Source of the DNA: Cycas panzhihuaensis
Lineage: Eukaryota > Cycadophyta
DNA: 64,000 bases
NCBI GenBank assembly: GCA_023213395.1
Contig: CM041465.1
Span: forward strand, 125,743,741-125,807,740
Direction of reading: 5' to 3'
The position numbers were made by a program, and so were the translations under genes. The notes below the pieces were generated by a model, which ran no database searches, had not been told where the DNA came from, and saw only the letters and a program-made list of their open reading frames with translations. Positions 23,313 to 34,287 of the stretch are shown here, in pieces; position 1 is the stretch's first letter, and each line of letters opens with the position of its first letter.

Positions 23313-23749
23313 TGTGAGAAGAAGGGCACATGCATAATGTAATCATAGAATCATAAAACAAGCAAACACAGGTAACAAGATAACACTGCACATGTACACC
23401 AGTTTGACAGGTGAAAAACCCCTTTTGGGGAAGAAAAACCACCTCCTAAAGTTCTAATTTTATTAAGAATAGTAGTGAACAGAATACCAAATAGGTAAAC
23501 CACCTAACACCTAAACCAGCCTTTGAAAAGGCATCAAGACAGCCCTCTTAGATTCATGGAATCATCTCCTTGAATCTAGGAGATGAATTTATACAACGAA
23601 AGGTTTGTTGAAATGCAATTTTGCATTTCAACCACCTTTCACATAGGTTAATTAATAAACATAAATTTTAAACATTAGGATAACTTAAATATACATTTAG
23701 ACATGTGACTAAAATATGAACTTTAAAAGATTACATTAATATTCTAACA
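23313..23749 (-). repeat. Orphan 5' LTR of a truncated minus-strand LTR element, about 437 bp
   Basis: On the minus strand it begins TGTTAGAATATTAATG at 23749 and ends CTTCTCACA at 23313, next to a perfect primer binding site. A TATA box (TATAAATTC) lies near 23585-23593. The internal region left of it becomes unrecognisable within about 150 bp, next to the end of the PPR pseudogene, so the rest of the element is gone. TGTTAGAA starts are common in copia LTRs; I infer a copia element. Flanks do not form a duplication, which fits truncation rather than a solo LTR. Confidence 0.75.
23586..23593 (-). promoter_or_regulatory. TATA box of orphan LTR
   Basis: TATAAATT on the minus strand, about 155 bp from the start of the LTR, in the place expected for its RNA polymerase II promoter. 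Confidence 0.5.
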
Positions 23750-26700
23750 ATCTTAGTTTATACTCATAGAGTAGTATGTTATAGTTTAGGCTCATTACAA
23801 AGTAATAATAGCTTTAAGTCATTCTATAATAAGGTTATTAAGATGAATGCAAACTCAATTGTATCTAAGAAAATTATCAGTGAAAGACAATACACCAAAT
23901 CCCACTCTGTAAGTAAGAAGTTGGACATCAAATTTTAAAGGAAAGAAATCCCAAGGCATGCTCCTTAGAATGGTTAATATTCTTCAAGGATCCACATCAA
24001 GATTTATTTATCCTAAGCCACTATAATATTGGGTGAAACTAAGAGACAACTCATTGAAGAGTCCCCTAAAATGACTACTCTCCTTAGGAGTGTAGTTTGA
24101 TAGAATCCTAGACTATCTAATTAGCTTCAAACTAAGAAGAATTGTTTTCCCTAATAGTATTTGATTCTGTACCTCAAATGGTAGTATAGTATACTTTATA
24201 GGAATAAGATATCTTAAGCTAGAAAGGACATAAAGTACTTGAGAAGAAAGGTAAATAGCCTACTCTAAAGTGGTCTCAACCGCACAAATATACTATGCAA
24301 AATATTTATAAGTTAGGAATGGATTATATGGAATTAGCTCATAACAATAATTAAGAGGGATTAAATAAGTATTTAATGAAGTCTTTCAAAGAACTTTACC
24401 ATTCTTAATAGGATCTACAGTTACAAAGCTTATGAAACTCCCTAATATGGTCACCAAAAATGGTTTCACATCTTAGGGCCAACCACCTATTCAATATATA
24501 TAGAATGGAAACTAGTTTTGAGGTGTCTTAAGGGTGAACATTTCAACCAACCCCTATGAATAGATCTCTTTACTTGTATGCTTAAATAAAGGTAGATAAT
24601 TGAAATAACTTACAAATTAAACAACTTCATACATGTATAATAAAATCAAACCAAAGTCTAATCAAGTATAATCAATTAAATCAATCAAACAAGTTAAACA
24701 AAAGCTATCTTGACTTCAAGGATATTACAATCAACCTTCCAATAGGTAGAAAGATCTTTAGGGGTTCTTACCCTAAAGTAAACATCTAAGTATTCCCCAA
24801 TTTCTACCCAAAAAGGCTTCCTATGGATAAAACTCTAACCTAAACCTCTATTTCCACCTAAAAAAAGAGTAATCTATATTGCACTAGTTATAGATTAGGA
24901 GGACTAATGATTGTAGGGACCCATGAGAGCTGAGATCCTAGATTAGTGACCTTATCAAGGGTCAGCCACTAGGGACTCCCTCACCCTATGATAATTCATC
25001 TATGAGGATGAATGGCCTAGGGATACCCATATTTGACTCTAATGAGATCCCACATTTAATGGTGAAGTTAAAAAGAGAAAACTACTTTCAACCTAAAGGG
25101 TAATGGTAAGTCACCTCCTTTAGGATTCAAAACATGGCTAAAAAGACAATAATCTTAAGGAAGAAGTAGTTTATATATTAGTGATATAAAGTCCTAGTTA
25201 ATTAAAAGACTTCAAATGATGAGAAGTGTTTGTCCCTAAGAGAAGATAAGCTTGTACACTAAGGATGCCAAGTCTTGAGTGATCAAAAAAGTTTTAAACA
25301 AATAGATGAAATCTATTCTAGAGGGACCAAACAAGAACAATCCACACCTATATGCAAGTCTAGTAAGCAATTTAAGATTAAATACAAATAATAATCATGT
25401 AGGCAACATAACAATCAAATCATACATAAATAGATATAATTCATTTCCTTCTTTTATTTGTATTTCTTCAATGGATTGTAATAGAAAGAAACTAAGTATA
25501 TAAGTAAAAAATAATTTCAAGTTCTTTTATTATACTTACAGTTATTTCAGTTACTATTCTTTCACCTCTTTTCAACATTTTTATGATCTAGTTACTAAAA
25601 AATGAAACAATATGAGAATTTAAGAAACATGTAATAAAAAATTTGATTCCGAACCCAAACATTAACATACTATATTATTATTCTTATAAGTAAACAATGA
25701 ATAATGATTAATCACTTATTTACCAAGTAATGTAAACGAAAGCTCATTCCCTTTTATGAGACATGAGAATAATATGAGTACCTTATAATAAAGGTGTAAA
25801 ATAATCGATTCACCCTCCTTTGATTACAATCGCTTTAGAATGAAGCCCATTGATCAAAATAAGTAATAACATTTGATATTGAAGTCATCAATTTTGAAAT
25901 AAAACTTTGATTACAACCTTAAAATTATATCAGAATTTTGGTAACATTTTTGTTGTATATGAGAAATTTTCATAATACATGAGTGGCATGAGTTTCCAAA
26001 TACTCTATGGAAGAGATTAAGGACACTTAGTTATTTAAAAGAGACCATTTCTAAACATTCATCTTTTCTCAAAGAATTGTATTGGTTTATTTAACCATTC
26101 GTTAGGAACAACATCTTTGTAAATTATGAATAAGAATAAGAGAAGGGGGTAAAAATAGATCTGACTTGATGATAATCAATATTATGAATTGAAACTACTT
26201 CAATCCCTCAAAATGACCCCTTTTAATACTTCTAATTAAGAAAGAGATCAAAACTAGTTTGATCCCCAAATCAAATTACTCAATAAACCAAAAGAAACAA
26301 ACAAGCCTTAATTGAAAAATGATAGAAGTAGCAATGAAAAAGTCTTAAAAAAAAAGAAAAAATACAAACTAGTCTAATTGATAAAATAAACATTGAATTA
26401 CAAAGAAGATGCTTCACACTTAATGAAAACATATGTAATATGCCTCAGATTGACACTAAGTTCCTGTCCAACATGGTATGAAAAACTCTAAACACCATGA
26501 GAATGATAAACTTGATGGTAGTAAATGTCATAAGAGATAAGATATTGCCCAAAAGACTAGTGAAAATTAGGAGAAGAGGCCTTAATAAGTAGGTGGAGAA
26601 ATGAATTTGAGAATTGAGAAGTAATTGAAGTAAGATAGACCTCCAATATTTCTAGTAGGCTTCATAAACTTCTAAGAAGGTGACTTCCAATACACTTCAA

Positions 26701-27900
26701 ATATTAACAAATCACTAACAAGGAGTACCAAAAAACTTTGGCAGCACTTTGATACTCCAAAAGCTCTCCCCTTCCCTTTAAAAATGCATTGGGATTTATA
26801 ACGAAATAGAGGGAGGAGGATGAATGAGAAAACCATGCTTTCTACCCATGGTTTAGCTCACTTTTTAAAATCAAATCTTATATGGAAGAAGGTAAGATAA
26901 TCATGGATCAATCAGGGTAGGTGTGGTGGCACCTAGTTATGAATCTAGGAAAAAATTATATTAAAATAGATGAAAAAACTATGTTCTATTTTTTAATTTA
27001 TGGATATGACCATAAAAATTATGACAAATGGCTAAATGTATGATAGTACAAATAAAATGAAAAATATAGGAGATTGTCATATTTTATTTATAAAGGCCAA
27101 AAAAGATAGAAAAAAAAAAAAAAAAGTTGACAAAACAAACTTTTTAGGTTCTCTAAAGGTAATAATGGCTTTAATGAAGACTAGATTATGGTGAGAAAAT
27201 GTAAAAAGTGGTAGAATTAAGACTAACATTGATTGTAATGCTTAATAATATTAAAAGAGAAATGATAAGAAAGGGAATACTTAAAGTAATTTACAAACTC
27301 TATTAGACATGAGCATTAAATCATATTGTAGTATCAGTCATCAATAAATAAAGATCATTACAATGATATGCATTTAATCATCTAATTAGTAATCTTTCAA
27401 TTTTCATGGCTTAAAATAAAATGATGCATGCTTAACAGTATCCTAATCAAGGCTTTTATAATCAAACAATCAACCAAAATAAATTTGACAACTTAAATGC
27501 TAACCAAGTAATATGCATTAAATAGATAAAAGCCATAACTAATAAGTGGCTTGAGTAAATAAGTCAATACATGAACCTAACTACACCAAAAAAAGATAGA
27601 TATGGTGAAATATTTACCCCCTTATTAGTAGAAGTTACTAATAATAGATAGTATTATGGTGAATAATGATAACTCAATTTTTAGGGTTGAATGAAGTTGA
27701 ACTTGAAGATCTTAAATTTATTTCTTAAGCTATAAGTAAAGGTTTGATTGGATGATGAGTCTATAGCATGTGAAAGTAATGAAGAAAGTTCCATTAGAAT
27801 GAAATAAGGGTAGCTTGAGAAAGCCCATAGTATTGTCACATTTGAAACTCAAACTTGATACTAGATTATCCATCGTGTTGATGGGGCTTTCGAATGGATG
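23750..27900. other. 4 kb AT-rich stretch without recognisable gene
   Basis: Both strands were read; only short frames of no recognisable family are present. It includes a run of about 18 A (27111-27126 region) and many A/T-rich low-complexity tracts. It probably belongs to the old element that also carries the RNase H-like pseudogene at 33.9-34.3 kb and the motif repeats at 27.93-28.19 kb, but that link is inference. Confidence 0.35.
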
Positions 27901-27934
27901 GTTTCAATAGATTAACCTCTTCAACACCTATTTT

Positions 27935-28190
27935 CAAAGGTGTGGCTATCATAGTTTAACCTTATTAGTAGTGATTTGGAGGTATGGTTGCCATAGTTTA
28001 TCCTTATTAACAACCATCCTATATTTCTTGAGTAAGTAAGATTATAGGGTTTCAAAGGGATAGCTACCATAGTTTAATCCCATTGTCAATTCTTTGGAGG
28101 TACAATTAGTTTATACCCATCATAGAGTATTTATTTAGTTTATACTCATCATGGAGGGTCCAATTAGTTTATATTTATTATAGAGTGTTA
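27935..28190 (+). repeat. Degenerate short repeats (CTATCATAGTTTAACC and TTAGTTTATACCCATC types)
   Basis: Three copies of a motif like GGCTATCATAGTTTAACCTTATT start near 27945, 27990 and 28048. They are followed by three copies of a unit like TTAGTTTATACCCATCATAGAG near 28109, 28137 and 28166. The first motif recurs in inverse orientation at 57560-57775, which suggests both stretches belong to the 3' part of related elements. Confidence 0.6.
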
Positions 28191-28211
28191 CCCCTAGCTT
28201 AGCATGATAAA

Positions 28212-28216
28212 GTTAG
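28212..28216 (+). repeat. Left target site duplication of Copia-A
   Basis: GTTAG, identical to 33876-33880 right after the 3' LTR. Confidence 0.9.
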
Positions 28217-28402
28217 TGTTAGAATATGTAATGTCTTATCCTCTTATTATAATGTAACCTTAGTATAAGTCATGCCATTAATAAAGTAACTCTAAACTAG
28301 GGTTATTGTTAATGACTCCTTGCATATAAATACATGATATACTTCTCAATGAATAATATAATTTCATTGTTCTTCTCTCTTCATTAGTTCTCTGATTTAA
28401 CA
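28217..28402 (+). repeat. Copia-A 5' LTR
   Basis: 186 bp, TGTTAGAATATG...TTTAACA. TATA box TATAAATA at 28325-28332. Pairs with the 3' LTR at 33691-33875. Confidence 0.93.
28325..28332 (+). promoter_or_regulatory. TATA box in Copia-A 5' LTR
   Basis: TATAAATA, conserved in the 3' LTR at 33798-33805 despite about 13% divergence between the LTRs. Confidence 0.6.
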
Positions 28403-28414
28403 TGGTATCAAAGC
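28403..28414 (+). other. Copia-A primer binding site
   Basis: TGGTATCAAAGC directly abuts the LTR; one mismatch to the usual iMet-type TGGTATCAGAGC, again G-to-A. Confidence 0.85.
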
Positions 28415-29586
28415 CTCACCCTAAGATTAATTCCCCCTAAGTATTAGGGATTATTTATGTGAACTAATCATCACCCTAGGCCTTAAGACTAATTACCTTA
28501 TGGAATGTTGAGATATGAGTTTTGTATTAGAAACTAACACCTTGAGGTTTTAGACAATGTATGAATAAAAAAAATTAACCATCTTAGATTTGATTCAAAA
28601 TTTACATACTGAGTTTCCTCTGCATGTTGATCATTCTTTTTTAAAGGGTTGAAGTTGGATTCTTTATGGTTTTACCAGAATAGGCAAAAAACCCTACCTA
28701 CTTAAGTTTTACTTTTGTCATTATTTTCTCTCCATACAAACTAATACCAAACCCAAATCTAGTATCAAATGAAATATCTTAAGAAGACCTTTCTAATGAT
28801 ATATGATTCAAGTAGGTTTGGTTAGCAGTAGAAAAGAATCAGGCAAGAAAGACATTAAATCCTAGCTACTAATCTACACTTTGAGGAGTAATTTCTTCTC
28901 ATTTAGAACACAGATAAAAAAACTAAGACTAGATCTAGATTCCTTAAAGAAAAATATCTTATTTGACACTAATTTCATCCAATTATAAGGAGACAATTTT
29001 TTAGCCACTAGGGTAGTCTGTACAACAGTTTGTATGGCTCTATATAGTAATACCACACTATTATAGACTCTAAATAGGCCACTATAAGGAAGTGAAACCT
29101 TTATCTATCTTTAGTATTCTTCTCTTTGAATTTTTGTTGAAAGTATACTTCTTATCATTAATCTTTTATTATCTATCACCTATTAGTAAATAACTCCACT
29201 TGGTAGCTACCCATTCCCTACCTTAGAAACCTTGTTTTGGGGGTTTATAAATATCACATTGGATCTGTTACTATTAGATAAACATAGTTGAAATATACAC
29301 TAGTATGTGGAGTAAGGGGATAAGTAAGGACCTAATATGTATGCCTTAAACAAAATTTGCTTACAGATTTAAGCCTTCATGTACCATGAGATATATAGGA
29401 GGACCCTATACGACCCTTATCCACTTCCTAGAATAGGTTAACTATTGACCTCTAAGGTCTCATAGTGTAGTGGTTAGAAGTTTATGCCACAAAGCTACTT
29501 AGCATGAATCTCATCTTGAGATTTGTCATCAAGCCTACAAGACCAAGTAATCCCTTAGCTAGATTGATAGGGTCTTATATCTTGTC
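28415..29586 (+). other. Copia-A leader, 1.17 kb without coding sequence
   Basis: Unusually long for a copia leader. No frame of note. Its last part (29455-29523) carries a tRNA-like segment, so the leader may have been enlarged by an insertion. Confidence 0.5.
29455..29523 (+). ncRNA. tRNA-like / possible SINE-derived segment
   Basis: The segment contains TAGTGTAGTGGTTAG, which matches the RNA polymerase III A-box region of plant tRNAs. About 40 bp later comes TGAATCTC, a weak B-box. Flanking GTCTCAT and TTGAGAT could pair over six of seven positions like an acceptor stem, with one G-T pair. The anticodon arm does not fold convincingly, so this is not a functional tRNA. A tRNA-derived SINE head or chance are the alternatives. 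Confidence 0.35.
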
Positions 29587-30540
29587 ATGGATTTTTCACT
29601 TTGTATCTTTGATTATGAGAAACTCATTACAGAAAATTATAAGTCATGGAAGACTAAGATTCACTCGATTCTAATTGCCTAAGGAGGATAAGACCAAATT
29701 GAAGCCTCTAAAGCCAAGCCAACAGACATAGCTAAGAAGAAACTATATCTAGAACATAAAGGTCTTACTCTTTCTACAATCATCCTTTTAGTCTTTGATA
29801 CCCTTCTATCTCATATATCAAGAGCCATAACTCCTCATGAACTATGGACTATTTTATCAGCCCTATTTACTCAAAAGAATATTGCATGTATCCTGGCCCT
29901 TTAGAATAAACTATCCCAGCTTAAAATGACAGAGGCTAAAGACTTACACTTATTTTCTAGAGCATTTAAAGAAGATCCAAGAAAGCATTGCTTCCATTAG
30001 AGTTACTTATTTAAACAATGACTTGATCAACCTAATTATCCATAAATTACCATCCAAATTTAGGCCCTTTATCATAGCTATCAAATGACAACAAAACTTG
30101 TCAAACCTATATTTGATACTATCTGTGGCTAAAACCTTTATTATGAGTAAATTGATGTCAACCTAGATAGTGATTTGGATAATGTATTTGTATCCAAAGT
30201 TAACATTTGAGGATGAGGCAACCTAACTAAAGCCATATACCAAGCACTTAAATGAGGGAGAAGATTTGCATCTAGTTTTAGCTCAATTAGAGGCCAATCT
30301 TCTTTCTGAGCTTCACCACAATAATATTCTAGAGGAAGAATAGGGTAAACTATCATCTGCTACTTACTTTTATAGAAAGATGGCACTCTTCACCATTAAT
30401 TATCATCATCAAAAGGTTGACTTAGAGAGGGGAATCATTGCTATAGGGAGCTACTCTAGGTAAACAAAAAAGAATGACCAAACAAGAAATGAGGAAGAAG
30501 AAGAAGCTACCTTCATCACTTTGCTCTCTTCAACCACTAA
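29587..30540 (+). pseudogene. Copia-A gag, broken
   Basis: ATG at 29587 (MDFSLCIFDYEKL) is followed by the copia gag pattern: YKSWKTKIHSIL, HELWTILSALF (near 29840) and LSQLKMTEAKDL (near 29915). Stops appear near 29682, 29902 and beyond 29990, and the frame changes at least once. No clear zinc knuckle remains. It belongs to the UBN2/retrotransposon gag family by pattern. Confidence 0.75.
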
Positions 30541-30544
30541 TAAC

Positions 30545-31615
30545 CAAATCTTAGATTACTAGTTTACTAATTCAATCATGACACATGTACCATAGGCATT
30601 CTTGGTTCAATCATATCAAGCCACTACAGGGAGTATCAATTCAATCACAACACCACCCATTTATTTCAGGGTAGTAGTATAGTACTAGTAGCCATACTTG
30701 ATGGAGCCATTAAGAAATTTAGACAAGTTCTATATGTGCCATGGATGACTAAGAACCTATTATTAGTGTCTTATCTGATTGACAAAAGAATGAAAGTATT
30801 ATTTAATGATGATAAATGTATTATGTTTGATAAGAACAAAGATGACAAAGTGGTTGATGAAGGAATCAAAATAAAAGGATTGTATAAATTTCTTTCCTCA
30901 CCAATACTCTTTGCATTAAATATAACTCATAATGTTAATAATGAAAAGCTTTAGTACTTGCATTATGGGCACTTATCTTATGATGGCTTATTTAACTTAA
31001 GAAAATATGATATAGTAAAAGGATTACTCTAGATTAAAAAAAAAAAAATTCTATATGTGATGTCTATATGTTAGGCAAACAAGATAGACTACAATTCTCT
31101 CATAACACTAGAAGGGCCAACTTCAAACTTCAAGTTGTGTATAGTGACATGTATGGCCTATTTACTCCTCCATCTATAGGAGGTGCATGATATTACTTCA
31201 CATTTGTTGATGATTATTTAAGAAAAATTTAGATATATTCTCTTAAACTAAAATTAGATGTCTTTAAAGCCTTCTTAAACTTTAAGGCTAAGGTTGAAAA
31301 AGAAAGCGATCACTGCATCAAAATCTTGAGTACTAATAATAGAGAGAAATTTATCTCAAATAAATTCAAAGATTATTATGAGAAATAAGGAATACAAAGA
31401 TAATTAATAATCCCTTATACTCCTCAATCTAATGGGGTAGTATAAAAGAAGAATAAAACCATAATTGAAATGAATAAGTTACTTCTAAAGTGAAAGGGAT
31501 TATCAAATAGGTACTAGGTTGAAGTTGTAAACATTACAATGTACTTACTCAATTAAAGCTCAACTAAGGCTCTATATGACATAACTCCAGAAGAATCCTA
31601 GACAAGATAAAAAGA
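30545..31615 (+). pseudogene. Copia-A protease, GAG-pre-integrase and integrase, broken
   Basis: Protease remnant ILDY followed by a stop and NSIMTH near 30550-30585. The GAG-pre-integrase region (30736-31070) reads KGLYKFL and YLHYGHLSYDGLF. The integrase core starts near 31130 with Asp in VVYSDMYG. The second catalytic Asp is Asn at 31335-31337 (LSTNNREKF), and the Glu codon position is a TAA at 31443-31445 (NGVV, stop, KKN). Two of three catalytic residues are therefore lost. TPQSNGVV confirms the family. Confidence 0.85.
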
Positions 31616-32039
31616 TTATATTTCTCATCTCAGGATCTTTGCTTCAATTATAAATATGCATATTCCCCTAAAAAATATTAAAAGCTAGATGACAAGAGCA
31701 AAAAGTATATTCTTGTAAGATACAATGATACCTCCAAAGCATAAAAATGTCTTGATCCATTAACTAACAAGATATATATAAGTAGATATGTATACTTTGA
31801 TGAAATATTTGATATATTAATAGAAAATATTGCTCAAAATACAACCCAATCTAATGGATATTTACCTCTAACTATTCCTCATCCTAAGGAATAACCTTAT
31901 ATTCTAGAGACCTCTATGGCTACTATTGAATATTAGAAACCATAAATATCAAGAGGAACTTTAAGTCAAGACTCTGATGATACTCCCTTAGATAGCATAG
32001 GAGGTACTCAAGTACACTAAACCCATGCTTAACCAAAAT

Positions 32040-33660
32040 GGATTTCAAAATGGTATTTCAAGACTATTGAAGACTTTAGAATGGATCCTAGAGATCTCTA
32101 AGAAAGAAGGAAAATTAGGAATTAAGCTCATTCATATTGTAGGCATGTAGTTAATACTAACATTTGTTATCAACAAGATAGATATGACCCTTATTAGAGT
32201 AAAGCCATAGAAGAAAAAATGGACTCAATCAAGAAAAACAAAACCTAGGATCTAGTTGTACCTCCACCATGAAAACTAATTATTAGACGCAGATGGCTAT
32301 TTAAAGTTAAAGAAAAAGTTAATGGATCAATTGAAAAGTATAAGGCTTGTCTAATTGCTGAAGGATTCACCCAAACTTATGGTATTGCCTATGAAGAAAC
32401 ATTTGCCCCAGTTAGCAAGATGATAATAATTAAATAATCCTTATCTTAATAGCTGAATACAATTATCCAATTTATCAAATAGATGTCAAAGGGGCTTTTC
32501 TAAATAGGGAATTATAAGAAGTATATATGAAACAAGATCCAAGGTATATAACTACTAGACAAGAGCATTTAGTCTACAAATTGAACAAAGCTCTATATGG
32601 ATTAAAATAAGCTACAAGATCTTGGTATTTAAAAATTGATGCATACCTAAAAAGTGTAATAATGAGATGATATGATGTAAATTATGGACTATATGTTCAT
32701 ATTGCCAAAAATAAATAAATCACCATCATTATGCTTTATATTAATGATTTTATTATTATAGGTGATAACATAACTTGGATTGAAAATATGAAATAGAAGT
32801 TGTAAAAGACATTTAAAAGGAGCGATTTGGGACTTCTGTATTACTAGCTAGGGATAGAAGTCCAACAATAATCTTAAGGAATCTTCTTATGCCAAAGCAA
32901 GTATGCCACACAAATACTAGAGGAGTTTAACATGATAAATTACAAGCCTACTATGACTCCCATCCACATAGGAATAAATCTCTATGCAAATCAGACAAGA
33001 AACTAGTTGATGAGATACTGTATAGAAAACTTATTAGGGAACCTCATCTATCTCACTTCCATTTGACCAGACATTGTATATGTAGTTAGAATCATTTCTA
33101 ACTATATGTTTATACCCAAGGAATCTGATTAGAAGGTAGCCAAAAGAATACTTTGATATCTACAAGGAATAAAATCTTATGGTATCTAATATAATAATAA
33201 AAGTATAGGTCAACTAATAGAATACTTAGATTTAGATTTGGTTAAAGACACAAACAACTGCAAATCAACCATAGGATATTACTTTGATCTTGGTATTGGA
33301 ATTATCTTATGGAAGTTAAAGAAATAATTAATAGTCTCCCTCTCTACCTCTAAAGTTGAATATTAAGCAGCAATTCATATAATATATAAAGCAACTTGGC
33401 TCCAATGACTCTTTGAAGATCTCCATCAATCTTGAATCACACTTATTATAATAAACTGTGATAACTAGAGCACCATTCAAATGACAAAGAATATTATATT
33501 TCATATAGAAATAAAATATATTGAAGTGCATCAATAAAGAAAAGGTTGATAAAAAGGAAATCAACCTAATTTATTACCCAACTGAAGAACAACTGGTAGA
33601 TATCTTCACAAAACCTCTTCTAAAGGATAAATTAATATATCTTAGAATAAAAATAGGCAT
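32040..33660 (+). pseudogene. Copia-A reverse transcriptase and RNase H, broken
   Basis: RT begins near 32220 (MDSIKKNKT) with WLFKVKEKVNGSIEKYKACL and GIAYEETFAPVSK. After a frame change comes LVYKLNKALYGLK near 32570. The active-site box, normally YVDD or YMDD in copia, reads YIND at 32737-32748, so the first Asp is lost. The thumb and RNase H follow, with CKSTIGYYF near 33260, STSKVEY near 33350 and the terminal region to about 33640. Many stops, mainly TAG and TAA. Confidence 0.85.
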
Positions 33661-33674
33661 GAAAGAAAAGGATT

Positions 33675-33690
33675 AGATAATAAGAGGAGA
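33675..33690 (+). other. Copia-A polypurine tract
   Basis: The sequence before the 3' LTR ends AAGAGGAGA, a purine-rich tract in the position from which plus-strand synthesis starts. Confidence 0.65.
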
Positions 33691-33875
33691 TGTTAAAATA
33701 TTTAATATCTTATCATCTTATTATAATGCAACCTTAGTATAAATCATGTCATTAATAAAGTAACTCTAAATTAGGATACTGTTAATGACTCCTTGTATAT
33801 AAATACACAATGTACTCCTTAATGAATAACATAATTTTATTATTCTTCTCTCTTCATTAATTCTTTGATCTAATA
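33691..33875 (+). repeat. Copia-A 3' LTR
   Basis: 185 bp, starts TGTTAAAATATT, ends CTAATA (the usual CA changed to TA). Pairs with 28217-28402. Confidence 0.93.
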
Positions 33876-33880
33876 GTTAG
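33876..33880 (+). repeat. Right target site duplication of Copia-A
   Basis: GTTAG, identical to 28212-28216. Confidence 0.9.
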
Positions 33881-34287
33881 GAGTGATGGTGCTTTATAAT
33901 ATAAGCTACTGAAGAGTTAGCTTCAACATTTTAACTATGTGAGATATATTGGATAGTAACAGATGAGTACTAGGATAACAATATCAAAGCTTGAGCATGA
34001 ATGGAGTGTAAACAGGTGGAATGAACATGATAGACACGAATAAATTAAAATATTATAACTTGGGAATCATAAAAGAGATAAATAAGTCCTTCATAGAATG
34101 GCAAGATATTAGTTAAGGCTCCTATGATAGTAATATACTCAGCTATAGTGTTGGTTACTTGAGGTAGGAACATGCCAATAAAGGTTAACACATTATCCAT
34201 TTAGTCACAAACAACCCAGGTAAGAGCATATGGACCCAGGTTTCCTTAACTATCTTTATCAGTATATATGATCCATGACATGATAAT
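33876..34287 (-). pseudogene. RNase H-like domain pseudogene, host of the Copia-A insertion
   Basis: Read right to left from about 34287: WIIYTD (first acidic residue at 34258-34260), a stop, GNLGPYALTWVV, then VLTFIGMFLPQVTNTIAEY (Glu of the NxxAEY motif), LFYDSQVI (third acid), RVYHV, and VTIQYISHS with VEANSSVAYII at the end. This order matches plant RNase H domains of the RVT_3 type found in retroelements and in stand-alone genes. There are four or so in-frame stops. Copia-A inserted just past its C-terminal end. No RT is found upstream (right side), so it may be an isolated RNase H or the second RNase H of a Tat-like element. Confidence 0.7.

Larger units (their letters stand above)
28217..33875 (+). 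mobile_element. Copia-A: complete but dead Ty1/copia element, 5659 bp
   Basis: The two LTRs (28217-28402 and 33691-33875) are flanked by perfect GTTAG duplications, with primer binding site at 28403 and purine tract before 33691. By eye the LTRs differ at roughly 24 of 186 positions, mostly transitions, so the insertion is old. Order inside: long leader, gag, protease, integrase, RT, RNase H, the copia order. Stops and frame changes occur throughout. It is inserted immediately downstream (minus-strand sense) of an RNase H-like pseudogene. Confidence 0.93.

Noticed and set aside
20952-23749. Joining Copia-B with the orphan LTR at 23313-23749 as one element carrying a PPR gene
   Set aside because: Orientation fits, but 2.3 kb of unrelated sequence intervenes and the region next to the primer binding site does not resemble a copia leader leading to gag; a captured PPR gene is possible but unsupported.
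23750-27900. Possible genes in the long AT-rich stretch (for example 25306-25503)
   Set aside because: Short frames of Asn/Ile/Lys composition expected by chance; no start context, motif or repeat supports them.
29455-29523. Functional tRNA gene
   Set aside because: The A-box is good but the anticodon arm and T-arm do not fold; kept only as tRNA-like.
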